Source: Triatoma infestans (Eukaryota; Arthropoda; Insecta; Hemiptera; Reduviidae). Taken from it: a stretch of 64,000 bases of DNA. Below are positions 11,571-24,295 of the stretch, piece by piece. The stretch's first letter is position 1. Each line of letters opens with the position of its first letter. Location of the stretch: NCBI GenBank assembly GCA_011037195.1, contig JAAEAF010003575.1, forward strand, positions 62,001-126,000. The letters are read 5' to 3'. The notes below the pieces were generated by a model that worked only from the letters and a program-made list of their open reading frames with translations, had not been told where the DNA came from and did no database searches. The translations under genes were made by a program, and so were the position numbers.

Positions 11571-12955
11571 CTTAGATAAGGGTTTAATTTAAAACAGAAT
11601 TCTGCGCGCTTCTTCATAGAGTTGATAAATGCCAACATTTCTCAACGAGTCCAATATCTGTTTTAATCGTCACTGTCCTGCCAGTCTCGTCATCAGCATG
11701 ATAGTTTCCAGAGTGATCAAGATTGCCAAAGCTCTCCGCATGATTATTGGTACAACGTTTCGCTAAACGAAACCGTTTGGTTAGATATAAGATCTGGTCC
11801 TCACATTGTTCAAAAAGATAAACTTTTCCACAAAAAGAATATAGAATATAAAACGACCTCTTTTTTTCTTATTTTCTCTATTAAAAAGTAAAATAAATAA
11901 ATAAATAAATAAGATTTAATCTGTTCCTGTCTGGCCCTAGAAGATCATAAAAATGTGACAGGAAATACTATCTATCTTTGTGTGTGCGTGCACTGTCACA
12001 CAAATATCTTCAATGTTTTTTTCTAATCTTTCAGCCATTCCAATAGATTGGCTCACTTTCTATGAGGTGTGGGGAGGCATGGAAGAGTGCGCTAGTGTTC
12101 GTGGCATCGTGGAAACAGGGAGAATTTTTGTTACTTATATTGCGATTGAAATTTATATTTACTGACTCTAAAAAAAAAAAAATTTCACTGGTGTCTGTAT
12201 TGCTTTCCATATCAACACCATAAACTTTTCCATTGTGTGCGTATAAAGAAGAAGTGAGCGTGGGCCATTGAAGGTAGGGATAAAGTATGAACCATCCTTA
12301 TGGGCTTCTTTTTTTTGGTAAGGGGGGGACGGGCAACTTAGAATCAGCTTAGCTGATAAAAGTGAGAAGAGAGTTAGGAAAAAAGTGTGCACTTTACAGC
12401 ACGATAAGTCCACACTTTTCCAAAACTTTAAATGCACTCTACCCTGTCTGACGTTTGAACAAACACTCTCGCACAAATAAATGTTCATAAAACCATATTT
12501 ATTCGGTCACGGTTGTTGCATTTCTGTTCCTCTTTCAAAGTTATAAACCATAGTGGTTGGAAATATATATGGAATGTTATTGAAAAGTCAGTGATTTTAA
12601 AATTGGACATGGAGCCCCTTCCCATTGGCTTGTCCATCGGAAGGGAGGGATACGGCCGGAGAACAATATATCCCAACACATTGTTTAAAAAAAAGGAGAT
12701 AAAAAATGAGATAAAAGATGGTGGGAGGATTTTAAGTCTCGATAATAATAGTAATAAAAAACATAGAATTACTTAAAGAATAGGGGTCAGAGCGCCGTGT
12801 GTGTACTGTAGCATGACCAACCCTTAGTTTCCACACATTTTCAGCTGCCCTTTATGGCTAAATCTTTGGACTGGATGAATGACAATAAAGGTTGGAATGA
12901 AATCTACAATACATACATGTTCTCCGAGTGAATTAATTGCTCTCACTGCTGGTAA
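11570..12955. other. No recognisable gene
   Basis: Contains an AAAT run at 11889-11911 and short ORFs without known motifs. 12513-12776 is open for 87 codons but shows no family signature, so it is treated as chance. Confidence 0.45.
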
Positions 12956-13407
12956 CCGGAAGTATTGCGATCGTGGTAAATGTTCACAATTCAGTTTTCG
13001 ACGAAAATACACGTGTTGAAGACTCTTTAGTATGAAAACAAACGTCTATAGCCATGCTATATTATACAATATATATATATGTGTGTGTGTGTTTTGATTG
13101 GGTTATTTAAACAAATATCTTAAAAACGAAAAATCTCAAACTTGGTCTTCCGTTTAGGTACTACTACCGTATCAGGCATGAACGTTTCGGGCAAATTCCA
13201 TCAACCGGAAGTGCGACTTTACTGTTTTTTGCCAAAAAAGTTCCAATTTTCTTTAAACTTTGTATACTATCTAGTTACCAAAAACATCTCTCACTTTTAT
13301 TTCAAACACTTTTCCCGGAAAAATTTATTTTTAGGGAAAACAGTAACGTTACCTTCCCTCCAAAATACCATTTCAGTATAATGTACAGTTCTGCCCCCGC
13401 TGTATTA

Positions 13408-13446
<39 letters not shown>

Positions 13447-13520
13447 TACATTACACGTATTGCTAGTATTCCAAATTTGAAGAAAATCGGTTAACCGGAA
13501 GTGCGACTTTACAGTATAGT
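12955..13520 (+). repeat. Modular repeat, forward copy
   Basis: Starts at GGAAGTATTGCGATCGTGG (12959), has the microsatellite site as (AT)n(GT)n at 13069-13092, then ATCTTAAAAACGAAAAATCTC. The core CAACCGGAAGTGCGACTTTA occurs at 13202 and again as TAACCGGAAGTGCGACTTTA at 13492, 290 bp later, which shows the module period. An ATA/TAA triplet run lies at 13408-13444. It is cut at about 13515 by copia-like sequence. Confidence 0.85.
13408..13444 (+). repeat. (TAA)n microsatellite
   Basis: About twelve perfect ATA/TAA triplets. It lies where other copies of the modular repeat read TAATATTAATACACATT. Confidence 0.95.
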
Positions 13521-14510
13521 TGTCTAGTTACTGACAATAAATTTATTGCTAATTTAGGTACTTGGACAACTGAGAATTTGGTTTTACAACTATGTGACAA
13601 ATTAGACAATTTTATATTAATATCACCACTTCCCACTGAAGATAATTTCTCATTATTAGCTAACAAATTGTATCTGGCTTAAAGTTTTAAACAAACTTTT
13701 ATCATTGCACATATGTGAGTGCTAGCAGCTAGGACCAACAATATTGTTTAACAAATAATACAGTTAAAAATGTATTAATATTATTTGTTGTTTTATTTTA
13801 CATTCTTTTTCATTCTGTGAACTGGATTTAGGCTTACTCAGTTTTGATTTACACTCTTTCATCACATGGACAATTTGATTACATTTAAAACATTTGATCT
13901 TTCTTTTAGTTTTAATAAACAGAGCAGCATCTCGCTTGCCGCCTCCCACTGCATTAGGATTCTGAATTCCTCTTGCATTAACTTACCCTTAACTGAATCA
14001 ATGGTTAATTTCACTGAACTATGTTCCAGTGCCATTACTAGGGATTGCAATGTAAAGATAAACCTGAAAGTAATAGAACGGCAAGGAATCCATCATCCAA
14101 AGGTGCTCCTACAACACATAATACTTGAGAAATTTTCACCATATCCTAATATAGCTCTCCATTGAACTATACTGTTCTAAATTTTTCATAATAAACTATC
14201 GCGCCTCATTAAACCTACACTTTCGTAAGCCGATTGTAAAAATTCTTCCACCCTTCAATTGCAGTTTTTGCATTTTTCACATGCCCATATACAGATGGAT
14301 TTAAGGTAAGACTTATTTTGTCCAAACCTTTCTGGTCCTTCTTATAGTCTTTATTAATTTGTTTAGTCACCATTCGCGTTTAGTGCGTTACGTCTGCAGA
14401 ATTAAATCTTCATGGATTAATAGCATCCTTATGTCACAAATTCCATGTCACATAGTTGGATGTTCCTTATAATTTTTCAATTAAAGGATCATTATTACTC
14501 TTCATTTTGT
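13515..14510 (-). mobile_element. Decayed Ty1/copia retrotransposon, gag to protease
   Basis: Minus-strand translation in several frames follows copia order. MKSNNDPLIEKL-GTSNYVTWNL near 14505-14430 is the gag start. LTIDSVKGKLMQEEFRI near 13990 is the end of the gag core. CFKCNQIVHVMKEC near 13890-13850 is a perfect CX2CX4HX4C zinc knuckle. HSHMCNDKSLF near 13715 matches the segment after the protease active site, with the Asp-Ser-Gly itself degraded. GSGDINIKLSNL and VPKLAINLLSV near 13640-13550 match the end of protease. Many stops and frameshifts. No long terminal repeats, integrase or reverse transcriptase were seen. Confidence 0.85.
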
Positions 14511-15880
14511 ATCGCACTTTAATCCGGGCCTATAACTTATTGGAATATCGCAGGCAACAATAGTCTGTAAACTGTAGTTACTGAATATATATTTTACACT
14601 AATCTGTTGTAGATGGTCGTAAAACTTCGGGATATCACTTTATTTTCAAGCAACCCTCTGTAGAACTAACTATGTATTATTGCGCTGACTTTAAAAATTT
14701 TTTTAGATCATTACACCTTTTCCATTCCCCCAAAAAAAATACAGCAACAGTTTAGCAACCGATGGATTGTTTTGCTGGAGAATGTTTACTGGGGAAATTG
14801 TGGATTCGTACAAGAGTTTCAATGTTGCATGTGTAAGAGAGGTTATTTTTAATCAAGCTATTTTAGACTGTTTAATCAGGGCTGCCAACTTAAGGTAACA
14901 GAAACTATAGATATTCTTATATAGATATTATTTGATTTACAGTTCTTTATCTCTTTATTATTGAATGTCTTGTATATAATTGAAATCTCCAGGGGCAAAA
15001 ATTTTGGAAATTGAGTTTAAAATAGTTTCAAGATAAAGTGCATGTCATACTCAATTTGCTACGCTCTAAATTTAGATTTTCTTATAAATTCTATGAACAA
15101 CTGCGCAATTGGCGAAAAAAAAAAATAGAAGGATAAAATGAACTCTTGCAGAAGAGTTTGCCAACTCGTCGGTACAAGTTACACCTAACCAAACACAGTG
15201 ACTTTGGTACATCGGTGTATGTGTGTGGGGGGAGTGGTTAGGGTTTGCCATCAGTAGGAGAAGTTCACCTTTCTGTTAACGTATTTATATTTCAAAGTAA
15301 AACACATACAGAGACACACACAAAACTTGCAAGGGATACATACTAAAAAAACCCCCCTTGTCCCAGAATATGTGTATGTATGGTGTGGTTTGTTGTACGC
15401 TTGAGATGACATATTTTATCCAACAACAGCGCAAAACATATTTTGCCCGATTAAATATGATCGGACTGGAAAACTGAAAGAGAGGACGAGTTGTTTGAAT
15501 TTCCCAAGTATACTAAACTCCTGTAAGTAATATATAGTATTTTTTATTTCCACTTGATGAACATGTTTCAGATAGAGAGGCGGCCATCTTTAAAAAAATA
15601 TTTATTTTTAAATCCTTAAAAAAAAAAATCCCACACACTTTAAAAAAAAAAATACTTTCCCCCTCTCCATATTAAGTTAGTTAATATTGTCAACTCCTTA
15701 TAAATGTCAGTATATTATTTATGGCCAAAGGAAGCCTGAAATAAAAACGAACTTTAAACTGTTACGACATTCTAAGCAGAATTTCTTTTAAAGCAATACT
15801 CACTTTATTACTTTCCCTAACTGTTCCAACGAAGGCATGGCAAAAATCAGAAACCTCAGTAAGCTCAAAATTTATAATCC
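14510..15880. other. No recognisable feature
   Basis: AT-rich with poly-A runs (near 15115, 15620) and no reading frame of note. The left ~100 bp could still belong to the copia element upstream. Confidence 0.45.
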
Positions 15881-16905
15881 GTTAGGTAGGACATGAGATG
15901 TACGCATTGAGATGTGGTCGCTGGATAATCGTCAAAGAATATTTCTATAGATACGAGCTCTTGCAAGAATTTCATGTGAACCCGGGCTTGAGGCAAGGCG
16001 ATGCGATTTCGACAATAATCTTTAATCTAGCTCTCGAAAAAGTAAAGTGACGTGTGGACCGGAGCAATCCCGGAGGTACTTTGTGAATTCGGACCTTACA
16101 GGACCTCGCTTATGCAGATGGAATTGATATGATATATAGAGAACCTTAGAGAACTAAAGGGGAGCCCTCAGTAAATAGGCGCTGGAAACTGGAAAAGGGC
16201 CTAGCCGTGAATCGCGCGAAGATCATACACCTATTCGATAAGAAGTTTGAGTCAAGCATGTCGGCCAACTGTAATATTGGATGGAGATATATAAGAAGGC
16301 TGCAAGAGCCCTATATTGGGCACCTTGCTTATCAATAGCAAGAAGAAAGAAATAAGAGCCCGAACGGACTCAGGGAATAATTGCTGTTTCGCTTTGGGAA
16401 TAATATTCAGAACCCGCTCAGTTAGACCAACATAAAAGTAAAGTCTACCGGATGATTGTGAGGCCAGTGATACTATACGGCTAAGAATTATGGACAATGA
16501 CCAGTGCTAATTTCTGAGGAAAATCGTCCGAAAAATCTATGGCGCTAGGTACTCCATAACGCTAGGTCTGGAAAAATCGTTCAAACAGCGAGCTGTGTGA
16601 CCTGTACGATAAACCGATAATGTGGCTCAATCCAAGCAACCCCCTAAGATGGTTTGGTTAGGTCAAAAGGATGGGTGATGGAGAGCCGTAAAAAAGAAAT
16701 AGAAAGGAAAATAGGGAAGCAGAAGATTGCGAGGAAGGCCAAGGAAGAGATGGCAAGACGATGTCGAAGAGAACCTGAGGAGGCTGCGTGTCTCGATGGA
16801 GAGTTTACGCGCAGCGTAGGAGAGACTGGACGGGAATTGTTGTGGAGCCTAGGATCGTTGAAGGGCTGCAGCTCCGAGGAGTAGTAGTAATAGTAGTAAC
16901 TTGGC
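15880..16905 (+). mobile_element. Decayed LINE, RT palm to C-terminus
   Basis: FHVNPGLRQGDAISTIIFNLALEKV at 15970-16045 matches RT motif 4 (GLRQGD) and the following helix. LAYADGIDMI at about 16107-16135 is the catalytic YADD box with the second Asp changed to Gly. At 16640-16880 the basic tail RWFG-VKRMGDGE...ARKAKE-W-DDV appears, as in the C-terminus of common insect LINEs. Frame breaks occur throughout. It ends in a short TAG triplet run at 16878-16896, probably the 3' tail repeat. The damaged catalytic box alone makes it inactive. Confidence 0.8.
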
Positions 16906-18480
16906 ATCTCTGTCACTGTTTCAATACACATAACCTCTATTCTATTCATTCAGCAATGGCAAGCCCTCTAAATTCTGCATCTGAAAGTTCAGCGCTTACT
17001 GATACGATTTCTGATTTCCTAGTGGGGTGAAATCTCTGAAATTGATTCCAGAATGCTTAAAAACAATACGGTGTAAGTTGATGAATCGCGCAGATGTGAA
17101 TTGATTAATTCAAATGTGGCCTAACATGTTTGTTTGATTTGCAATCTGGAGACGAGCGACAGAGGCTTCGATTCCATCAGCTGAATCTCTCCTTGATGAT
17201 CATCTTCAGGAAACAGACGAGTTACGATAAAAGAATGAATGCACCCACTTCAACTAATACCTGCATTGGACAAATACAAGATATATTCCCACCAACTCTT
17301 TATCTACGTACATTAGTACAAATGTGAAAAACTGCAATTCTATGATGCACTAACTGTTAGGAAGAGAAAGTCGTGTGAGTGTTTCACAATGGATTTTTGT
17401 TGTTGTTATAATTATAAAGAAGTATAAGAATAAATGGTAGGAATATATTGCGACTTTCTTTCCACTGAACTGTGGATGAGTGTAATCGTGGAGATAAGAA
17501 ATAAACTATCACTCCAATATGCTTGCAGAAACATGCATGCTCACACAGCGACCCTATGATTGATGCGTTAACCATCAATACAAAGATATGCTTGCTGTAA
17601 GGATTTACATATTTCTGACTGAAGAATGCAACAAATCTGTGTACAATAGTACGGGTGTGCTGGGGGAAAATAAATCTTTGAAAAATGGTTATATATACCA
17701 ATAGTTGTTAAGATTAGACGTCTCAGGCCACATTTACTGATATGTGGAAAGTATTTACAGAAATAAGGGTTGTTTTTTTTTCTCTCTCTCTCTCTGTTTC
17801 TCTCCCGCCGTCCTCCCTAAAAACCAAACAGCATTATCAACATACAATTCAACAGAGTGTGAATAATACACAATTTGTGACAAAAGTTATGTTTTTAATC
17901 TGGTGATATTTTTTGCTCTTTTCTATTAAGTTTGTAACTGGAGAGTTAGGGATATTGTGATAGGAGAAATGGTCACGTGGCCCCAGCGGAGATCTTATCA
18001 CAATAGTTAGAATCGGCGGTGTAAATTGAGTATGTATATAGCAGAGGGATTTGTGGTTAGAATAGTTTGGATATAAAAAGTGAGTGAAGATAAGTGAAAC
18101 TATTAATGTTCCATTTAGAGAATGACGAGTAAGTAAAGATCACTTAATGGGACATACTTTTTTTTAGGCATTTTATGGCATACTGTGCCAAAAAGATATG
18201 GCTCTCATATAATGTGTTCTTTTATTTATTTTTTTTATATTGTCACTATGAATATGTTTTTATGGTTAATGGTACGATCAAATGCTATAGAGAGAGACTT
18301 ACAGAATTTTTTTTCCCCGAAAACTGTAATTTCATTTTCAAAATCAAAGCTGAGAGGATCAAAAATCAAATGTGCAATCTATACTCCAGGATATGGAACT
18401 ATTCGAAAACTTAAAACATAAATTTTGTCATAAAAAACAGAGTTTTATCATTCCTTCCTCTTAGAGTTGAATGAGTGTGA
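16905..18480. other. No recognisable gene; one isolated repeat terminus
   Basis: Contains the right-end hairpin of the modular repeat at 17363-17393 (AGAGAAAGTCGTGTGAGTGT then TTCACA) with little of the element attached, and a CT run at 17780-17806. Otherwise nothing recognised. Confidence 0.45.
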
Positions 18481-18589
18481 ACAAATTTCTCAAACAGGAA
18501 AAATCAAAAAAGGACTTTGGCGGAGTGCATGACAGTGCTGCTTCCCAGAATGCTACCCTCCCACCTAAACTCCTGCATTTGCGGTTAAC

Positions 18590-18840
18590 TCGATATCGAA
18601 AATTTGACACGATTACAATACTTCCTCTTAACAAGAGTAAGTGAAAGTAAAAAATGTGTGCTTCTTCCTCATCTCTATTTAAATGTAATTAATATTGCCA
18701 GGCTTGTTTCACGTAGGAAGTTCAAATTTGACATTTGTTTGGGTACCATGTAACTAACCGAAAGGATTTTTAGTTTCAGAAAGAATAGTTTCCTCAAAAA
18801 CAGCTCCAATGATTTTTCTTTGAACTAAGTATTATTTTTA
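18590..18840. repeat. Modular repeat fragments, reverse then forward
   Basis: CACGATTACAATACTTCCTC at 18609-18628 is the inverted left end, followed by AACAAGAGTAAG. At 18725-18830 a forward fragment reads AAATTTGACATTTGTTTGGGTACC and CCTCAAAAACAGCTCCAATGATTTTTCTTTGAAC. The core is missing. Confidence 0.55.
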
Positions 18841-18849
18841 TTTGTCTGT

Positions 18850-19600
18850 GGGGAGGAACCAAACCCTACGCTATCCAAAGCCTCACTGGCTCCATATAGC
18901 TACCCCAAAGAAAAACAACAACAAATCGGGTCTAGTACAAATATCCCAGACCCGGATCTAATCCATCTGAGATTCACCGCAGTCCGAACAAACCGGACCA
19001 TAAACTTAAAGGGAAATAACCTAAGCTCTTCCATAGATATCCTGTTCCGACCAAGTCCTGAACCTAATTTCTCACTAATTTCTCTCTAAGCAATCTGTCA
19101 TAAGATGGATGGATGTTTGTTCCTCCGTTTCATAAACTCTACAGAAAGGGTTTCTAGCATCAGTCTCATTACGTGGAGGTGTCTGCTTAAATCATAATGC
19201 CCAGTTAGGGACCCAATCAGATGCCTGAGTGGGGTCTGTGAAAGGCACACAAACATTTCACTAACTGCTCTGTCCGGATGCAAAGTCGATCAGGAGCAAT
19301 TTGCCGACAGACCACTTAGCTCATCCAGAGGGATGAATGCTGGAAGCTTGACACGACTGTGCCCAAAGACAGCAGCAGCATTTTCTGAGAGAGATGCGCT
19401 TAATTTGGCAAACCTATCTACCTCCTCATTCCCAAGATTCCCATATGACTGGTACTCGGAAGCTCATCCTTAAAGGAAGAAAGCTCTTCCAGTCTTCTAG
19501 AATATTCTAGTACTAACTTGGACACATGAACTCAGCACCTTCTATGCAGCTTGGCTATCCGAACAGATACAGAAACACCATTTAAATTAGTGTTACATAA
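18850..19600 (-). mobile_element. Decayed LINE, RNase H and C-terminal region
   Basis: Minus-strand reading gives CSDSQAA near 19560 (RNase H motif with the catalytic Asp), GNLGNEEVDRFAKLSAS near 19430-19380 (the late RNase H GNE-AD-AK motif), and, from about 19230, HLIGSLTGHYDLSRHLHVM, which matches the conserved LTGH block before the C-terminal Cys/His motif of I/Jockey/R1-type ORF2. Stops break the frame. The RNase H motifs make the assignment firm. Confidence 0.8.
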
Positions 19601-20990
19601 CCGCTCATGCAAAAACTACGCAAAGCTAGTTAGTGTGGTCCTGGGTTTTATATATATATATAGGGTGTCTCACTTCCTAATAGCGAAACTCTGGTAATGA
19701 ATTGTACAGTTCAAATATACAACAAAAAATGTCTTGTAAAAATTTTTCGATTAATCCTTTGTTCGGGAGAGATATTTCACATTTGGTTTTTCCAACTATT
19801 TACTACCTTACCGTATAAATCGCTAAGAATTTCCGATGTGCTGAGGCTACAACAAATTCGATTGCACCATTCGAAAGAGCATTAGATTTCCTGTCCGAAA
19901 ATCTTGTTTTCAATTTTCAGGTCCCTTAAAAAGTTGGCCAATATCAGTTGAAACATTTGAAATTTCAAAAATGGTAATTGTGAAAAATGTTGTACCTTAC
20001 TGATTTAAAAAATACTTCCTACAACTCGTAAAATGTCACAAAAACTTCTTCGTCTAATGGACTTTACATTAGTATAGCCAGATATGAAAATAACTTTGTA
20101 ATAGGGTTATTACAATAGGGAAATTGATGATTGAATGTTAGAAAACGTAATTCAAATTGAAATTTGTATGAGGGGAAGGGAATGAATCTCAACTTGTAGC
20201 AACTTGAAAACAAGTCTTCTTTTATTTCACAAAAACCAAATCAGAAAGGTTCACATTAATAAATACAATGTTTCTTCTTGACTTTTTGGGTGAAAACTTT
20301 CTGATTTTATTCTTGTGAAATAAAAGATATATATATAGGCATCAGTCTCATAATATTGAAGACAACTAAATAAACCTTACATGAAGGCAATATGAAATTT
20401 ATTTGTATTTCAATAATAATTGCAAGTGGTGTAAATATTGTGCACCAGATTTCTTAAAATTATTCTTCTCAACTATTTAATAAAATGATAGATCAAAAAC
20501 AAAGCCGACTAACCCGCAGACTTTGGAGAAAGAGAGAATTAGAAAAGGGAAGCACATAGGAAAGCAGGTGCCTACAGTGTCTGTGTGTACTGTGTGCTTA
20601 TTGTATATTCATTATGTGTATTAAAGAAGCAGGCAGTGTGAAATTGGAGGTTTCGCTTGAACGCTCACTTTATGCTTGTTACTAACCTACAACTCCCTCC
20701 CCGGGATTGTTTGCTATCTCTTAGTGGTAACGCTACTAAGGGCGCTCGCTCCGCTTCAACCCTTATTATACTTATAAGTCTATACATCCTACCTTCACTC
20801 ACGTCACCCCTCTTTAAAGAATATTTTTCATTTATATCTTTATTTATTCATGTTTCACTTTTCTCTTCCTGCTTTCTCTTACCGGAAATACATGTTGCCA
20901 ATTATTGAATGACGAAAACATTGCTTTTTTTCTTAGTTATCAGCTTTCTCTAAATACTACCAAATATCTGCAAAAAACAAACTAAAAATC
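19600..20990. other. No gene; possible end of an unknown repeat at 19663
   Basis: AGGGTGTCTCACTTCC after a TA run at 19663 resembles the terminal sequence of several transposon families, and the following ~230 bp (CAAATTCGATTGCACCATTCG...) has a repeat-like feel, but no second copy or inverted end is in the window. Confidence 0.3.
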
Positions 20991-22600
20991 AAACAAAGCT
21001 CAAATTTGATATTTCAAGCTAAGATACCAATATCTCATCTAACAAAAAGATTTCGATAGAAATGGGCCAACTGGAAGTGCAGCTTTACATAGCCAGGCCT
21101 TCAAGGATCTAAACTTCCCTGCGGATGTACTTCACCCTACCTAACTACACGAATATCGACGTTTACATTCTCCTCTCCAACACTTGTATATTATATTCAG
21201 GACGAGCAGTCTGTACGGTAGAATTTGCATCGTGGCGACAGTAGGGATTACCGTACGCACAAACAAATTCTAGCTCAAGATCACACGCACACACACTCAC
21301 TAACAATTACAAGTTACTATTTGTATACTAACTCCTAATGGAGCCACTAATCTTATTTCAAGTCGCAGTGGATTTGACGTTACCCCACCACCTCTCATTC
21401 AAACCGGCATTTTTATTTTCTCTCACTACTGGTCAGAGGCAAGTATCGCGAATGTGTCAAATTTTTAGACATCGAATTTTCACCGGAAATACCACTTTTT
21501 TGTGGATTTATTATTATTATTATTTACAACGCTCCAGTGCGCTAAAGAAAATCTGATGACTGAAAACAAAATTTAAAAAATAAAAAATAAAACAAATCAC
21601 TAAATGACTGGAGGAGCAACCTAGTGGTAGCACTCCAAATCACTCGTTGGCACTTATTGAAAGCACACCTCGAGACCACTCACGCTTTAGGCGACGGGAA
21701 GGAGTGTCTGCGAGGTTTCGAGATGAGAGATTTCTGGCTAAAGGATTTATATGCTAGGTCAGGATTTTATGGAATTTTTTAAAATTAAAAAGGGAAGCAA
21801 CGTCGGTCACGAACAGGATATTAAGTTCTTTGTGCATTGTGTAAGGTTGGAGACAAAGTAGAGAGCGTTAACAATGGTGCGCAGCGTTTTTGATAGTAGT
21901 GATTGCATTCACTGGTCTACAATGTACTCACATCCAGATATTCTTTATGACCTAAAACCCACGAAAGTACCATTTTTAACATCTACGTATTACTTTCTCC
22001 TTGTAAAAAGAAGTATTGCATCGGATGAAATTTTATATATCGATTTTCAACTTTGAACACATGTGTATATGTGAATAACATATCTCAAAACCAAAAATAT
22101 CCATCAACCGGAAGTACGTCTTTACTGATTTTTTTCTTTACTGATTTTTTTTTTAGTTCATCGCGATCTTGAAAACGGATCAACGGATTTTCTGCAAACG
22201 TCGTATACTATCCACACACACACGCACACACACACACCTCACACACACAAATACCTTTTATTTGAAACATTTGATCGGAAAAAATTGATTTTTGGGGTAT
22301 TCTGGGGGTTAACATTTGCGTTAAGCTTACTTCTAAAGTACCATTTCAGTACAGTGTATAGTTCTGCCATCCTAAAATATGAATAAACATTATAAGCATT
22401 GCTAGAATTTCAAATTGAAGAAAATCAGTTTACCGGAAGTACGATTTTACGAAATAGATTTTTGAGTTATTTGGAATTTTCTCAAAAATGGTCATAAACA
22501 CTTTCCTTTAAACTTGGAACACTAATTACACAAATATGAACCTGTCACTTTTAATTGAAAATATTTCTGAAAAAAATCTGATGTGAAACACTCACAAGAC
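20990..22600 (+). repeat. Modular repeat, forward copies (20990-21090 and 21425-22600)
   Basis: The second copy starts with GAGGCAAGTATCGCGAATGTG at 21435. It has cores at 22108 (CAACCGGAAGTACG) and 22434 (TTACCGGAAGTACG), a CA run at 22212-22249 inside the module, and GGATCAACGGATTTTCTGCA. At 22577-22612 it meets ATCTGATGTGAAACACTCAC-AAGACTTTCTCTTAC, which is the family's terminal hairpin in the inverted orientation. The segment 21090-21425 and parts of 21500-22060 are unrelated or too decayed to place. Confidence 0.7.
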
Positions 22601-22629
22601 TTTCTCTTACACCTTATGAATTTATGTAG

Positions 22630-22902
22630 TTACATAGTCTGTAGTTTTTCGAACCCTAATATATAACTCTTTTTCTTATTATAATTTATTTGTTTAATTG
22701 CACCAATGGTTAGTTCGATTCCTTTTTTAATGTTGTTACGACAAACTAGATTTTGATTGAATTTGCTCATGCGTCGATTTCCATCTTTGAAGTTCGTGGG
22801 CTGCGCACATACTAATAAATAGCTAAAAATTTTAGATCTAACAATAGTTTTACCGAATATTATGAATTTCTTGGAGAAATTTTTGTGGGTGTTTAACATC
22901 AA
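22630..22902 (-). other. Short ORF inside the palindrome arm, unknown
   Basis: Ninety codons with the stretch VCRNNIKKGIELTIGAIKQI near its C-terminal third. The right arm encodes VFRNNIKKGIELIISAIKQI in the mirrored position on the plus strand and then runs into stops. The three amino-acid changes in the middle of this stretch all alter the protein, so conservation reflects the palindrome rather than selection. Probably a remnant of a transposon ORF or chance; not called as a gene. Confidence 0.25.
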
Positions 22903-23912
22903 TTTTATTTTGTTCCATTAGTATAAACTGCCAAATACAAAATGGTGGACTTACATTGGTCTTGCATTTCCATCTCTTTTGCCTTCTTTTTCAACAATGG
23001 ATTGAAAATTCTAAGTATTTTCTTAATAGCTTACATTAATTTTATAAAACAGTAAATATATGTTAGAGATAATTTGACTTTTGCATTTTTTTATGAAAAA
23101 TTTTTATCGCATAATTTGATAATTTATAAAATAGCGTTGGGGAAAATGAGTAAAAAAAATTCTAAACTAGATTTTTCATAGAAATAATTAGCTATAAATA
23201 ATTAACCAATCACAGTGTAGAATTGAAGGTGTGAAATGTGGGTGTATGTTAGGCCAATCATAAATTTAGAATTAACATGTTGATCACGCCCTATTTGACA
23301 CCTTCACTTCTACATTGTGATTGGCTAATTATTTCCATGTAAAATCTAGTTTAGATTTTTTTTACTAATTTCCCTCCGTAGGTATTTTATAAATTATCAA
23401 ATTGTGCCATACAATTTTTTTTATTACAAAAATGCAAAAATCCAAGTTATTACTAACATAATATTACTGTTTTATAAAATTAATGTGAGCTATAAAGAAA
23501 AAACTCAGAATTTTCAATTCATTGTTGAAAAAAAAGACAAGTGCTGAAATGCAAGATCCATGTAAGTCCGCCACTTTGTACTTGGCCTTTTATACTAGTG
23601 GGACAAAATAAAATTGTTACACACCCGCAAAAATTTCTCAAAGAAATTCATAATTTTCAGTGACTTCAAAACTTTTCTTAGACTTGGCGTTTATAGCTTT
23701 TCATTATATTGTCCATTATCTAGGTGGCGCAGTCCAAAAAGTATTGAAAGAATACTATCTTTAAAGATATAATACGCAAGAGCTAATTCCAAATCTTGTT
23801 TTTCGCAACAACATAAAAAAAGGAATCGAACTAATTATTAGTGCAATTAAACAAATAAATTATAGAAAGTAGAAGCGTTATAATTAGAGTTCGAAAATCT
23901 AGAGACATTATA
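22631..23912. repeat. Long palindrome, about 610-bp arms and a 60-bp loop
   Basis: The left arm, 22631-23236, is repeated in inverted order at 23295-23912. Landmarks include TCACAGTGTAGAATTGAAGG (23210-23229) against CCTTCACTTCTACATTGTGA (23300-23319). AATTTGATAATTTATAAAAT (left) pairs with ATTTTATAAATTATCAAATT (right). ATTTATTTGTTTAATTGCAC near 22684 pairs with GTGCAATTAAACAAATAAAT near 23842. The arms have diverged by point changes and small indels. A 90-codon ORF lies in the left arm on the minus strand (22630-22902); its mirror image in the right arm is broken by stops. A modular-repeat terminus abuts the left end. No known family was recognised. Confidence 0.9.
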
Positions 23913-24029
23913 TATATCCAGTTATTGATTAGGAAAAGAAATACCATATGGAAATGTAAATTTAAATTATAAAATAAAAATTAAATTGGATAGACAAAAC
24001 TAATTTAAGTAATCATAAAATTAATTGGA

Positions 24030-24295
24030 GAATCTTAACTTGATAAAATGACTTTTTTGAGGAAACCATGCATCCCCCCCCCCGTTCAAAACGTCTTTAG
24101 ATGAATTTTCTCGGAACACAGTTTCAAACAAAAGTGATAGCTCTCTGTGTTCGTAATTAAAAAATTTAAAGAAATCCGTCGGTGCTTTTTTTGTGGAAAA
24201 TGTAGACAAACAAAAAAAGTGTTTGGAAAAACAAAATTTTCTTAAATATCGGAATTTCGGCGACTCATTTAATTCTAACTAATATTATTTAGATG
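24030..24295 (-). repeat. Modular repeat, reverse copy, left of a LINE insertion
   Basis: Has the inverted module order with a C-run at 24073, TTTTCTCGGAACACAGTTTCAAAC, GTAATTAAAAAATTTAAAGAAATCCG and GGAATTTCGGCGACTCATTT, and is broken at TAATATTATTTAGATG (24280-24295). The next expected bases, GATAGAATTGTGTAATAT, are found at 25706 on the other side of the LINE. Confidence 0.8.

Noticed and set aside
19663..19900. AGGGTGTCTCACTTCC as a transposon terminus
   Set aside because: No inverted partner, no duplication and no second copy in the window.
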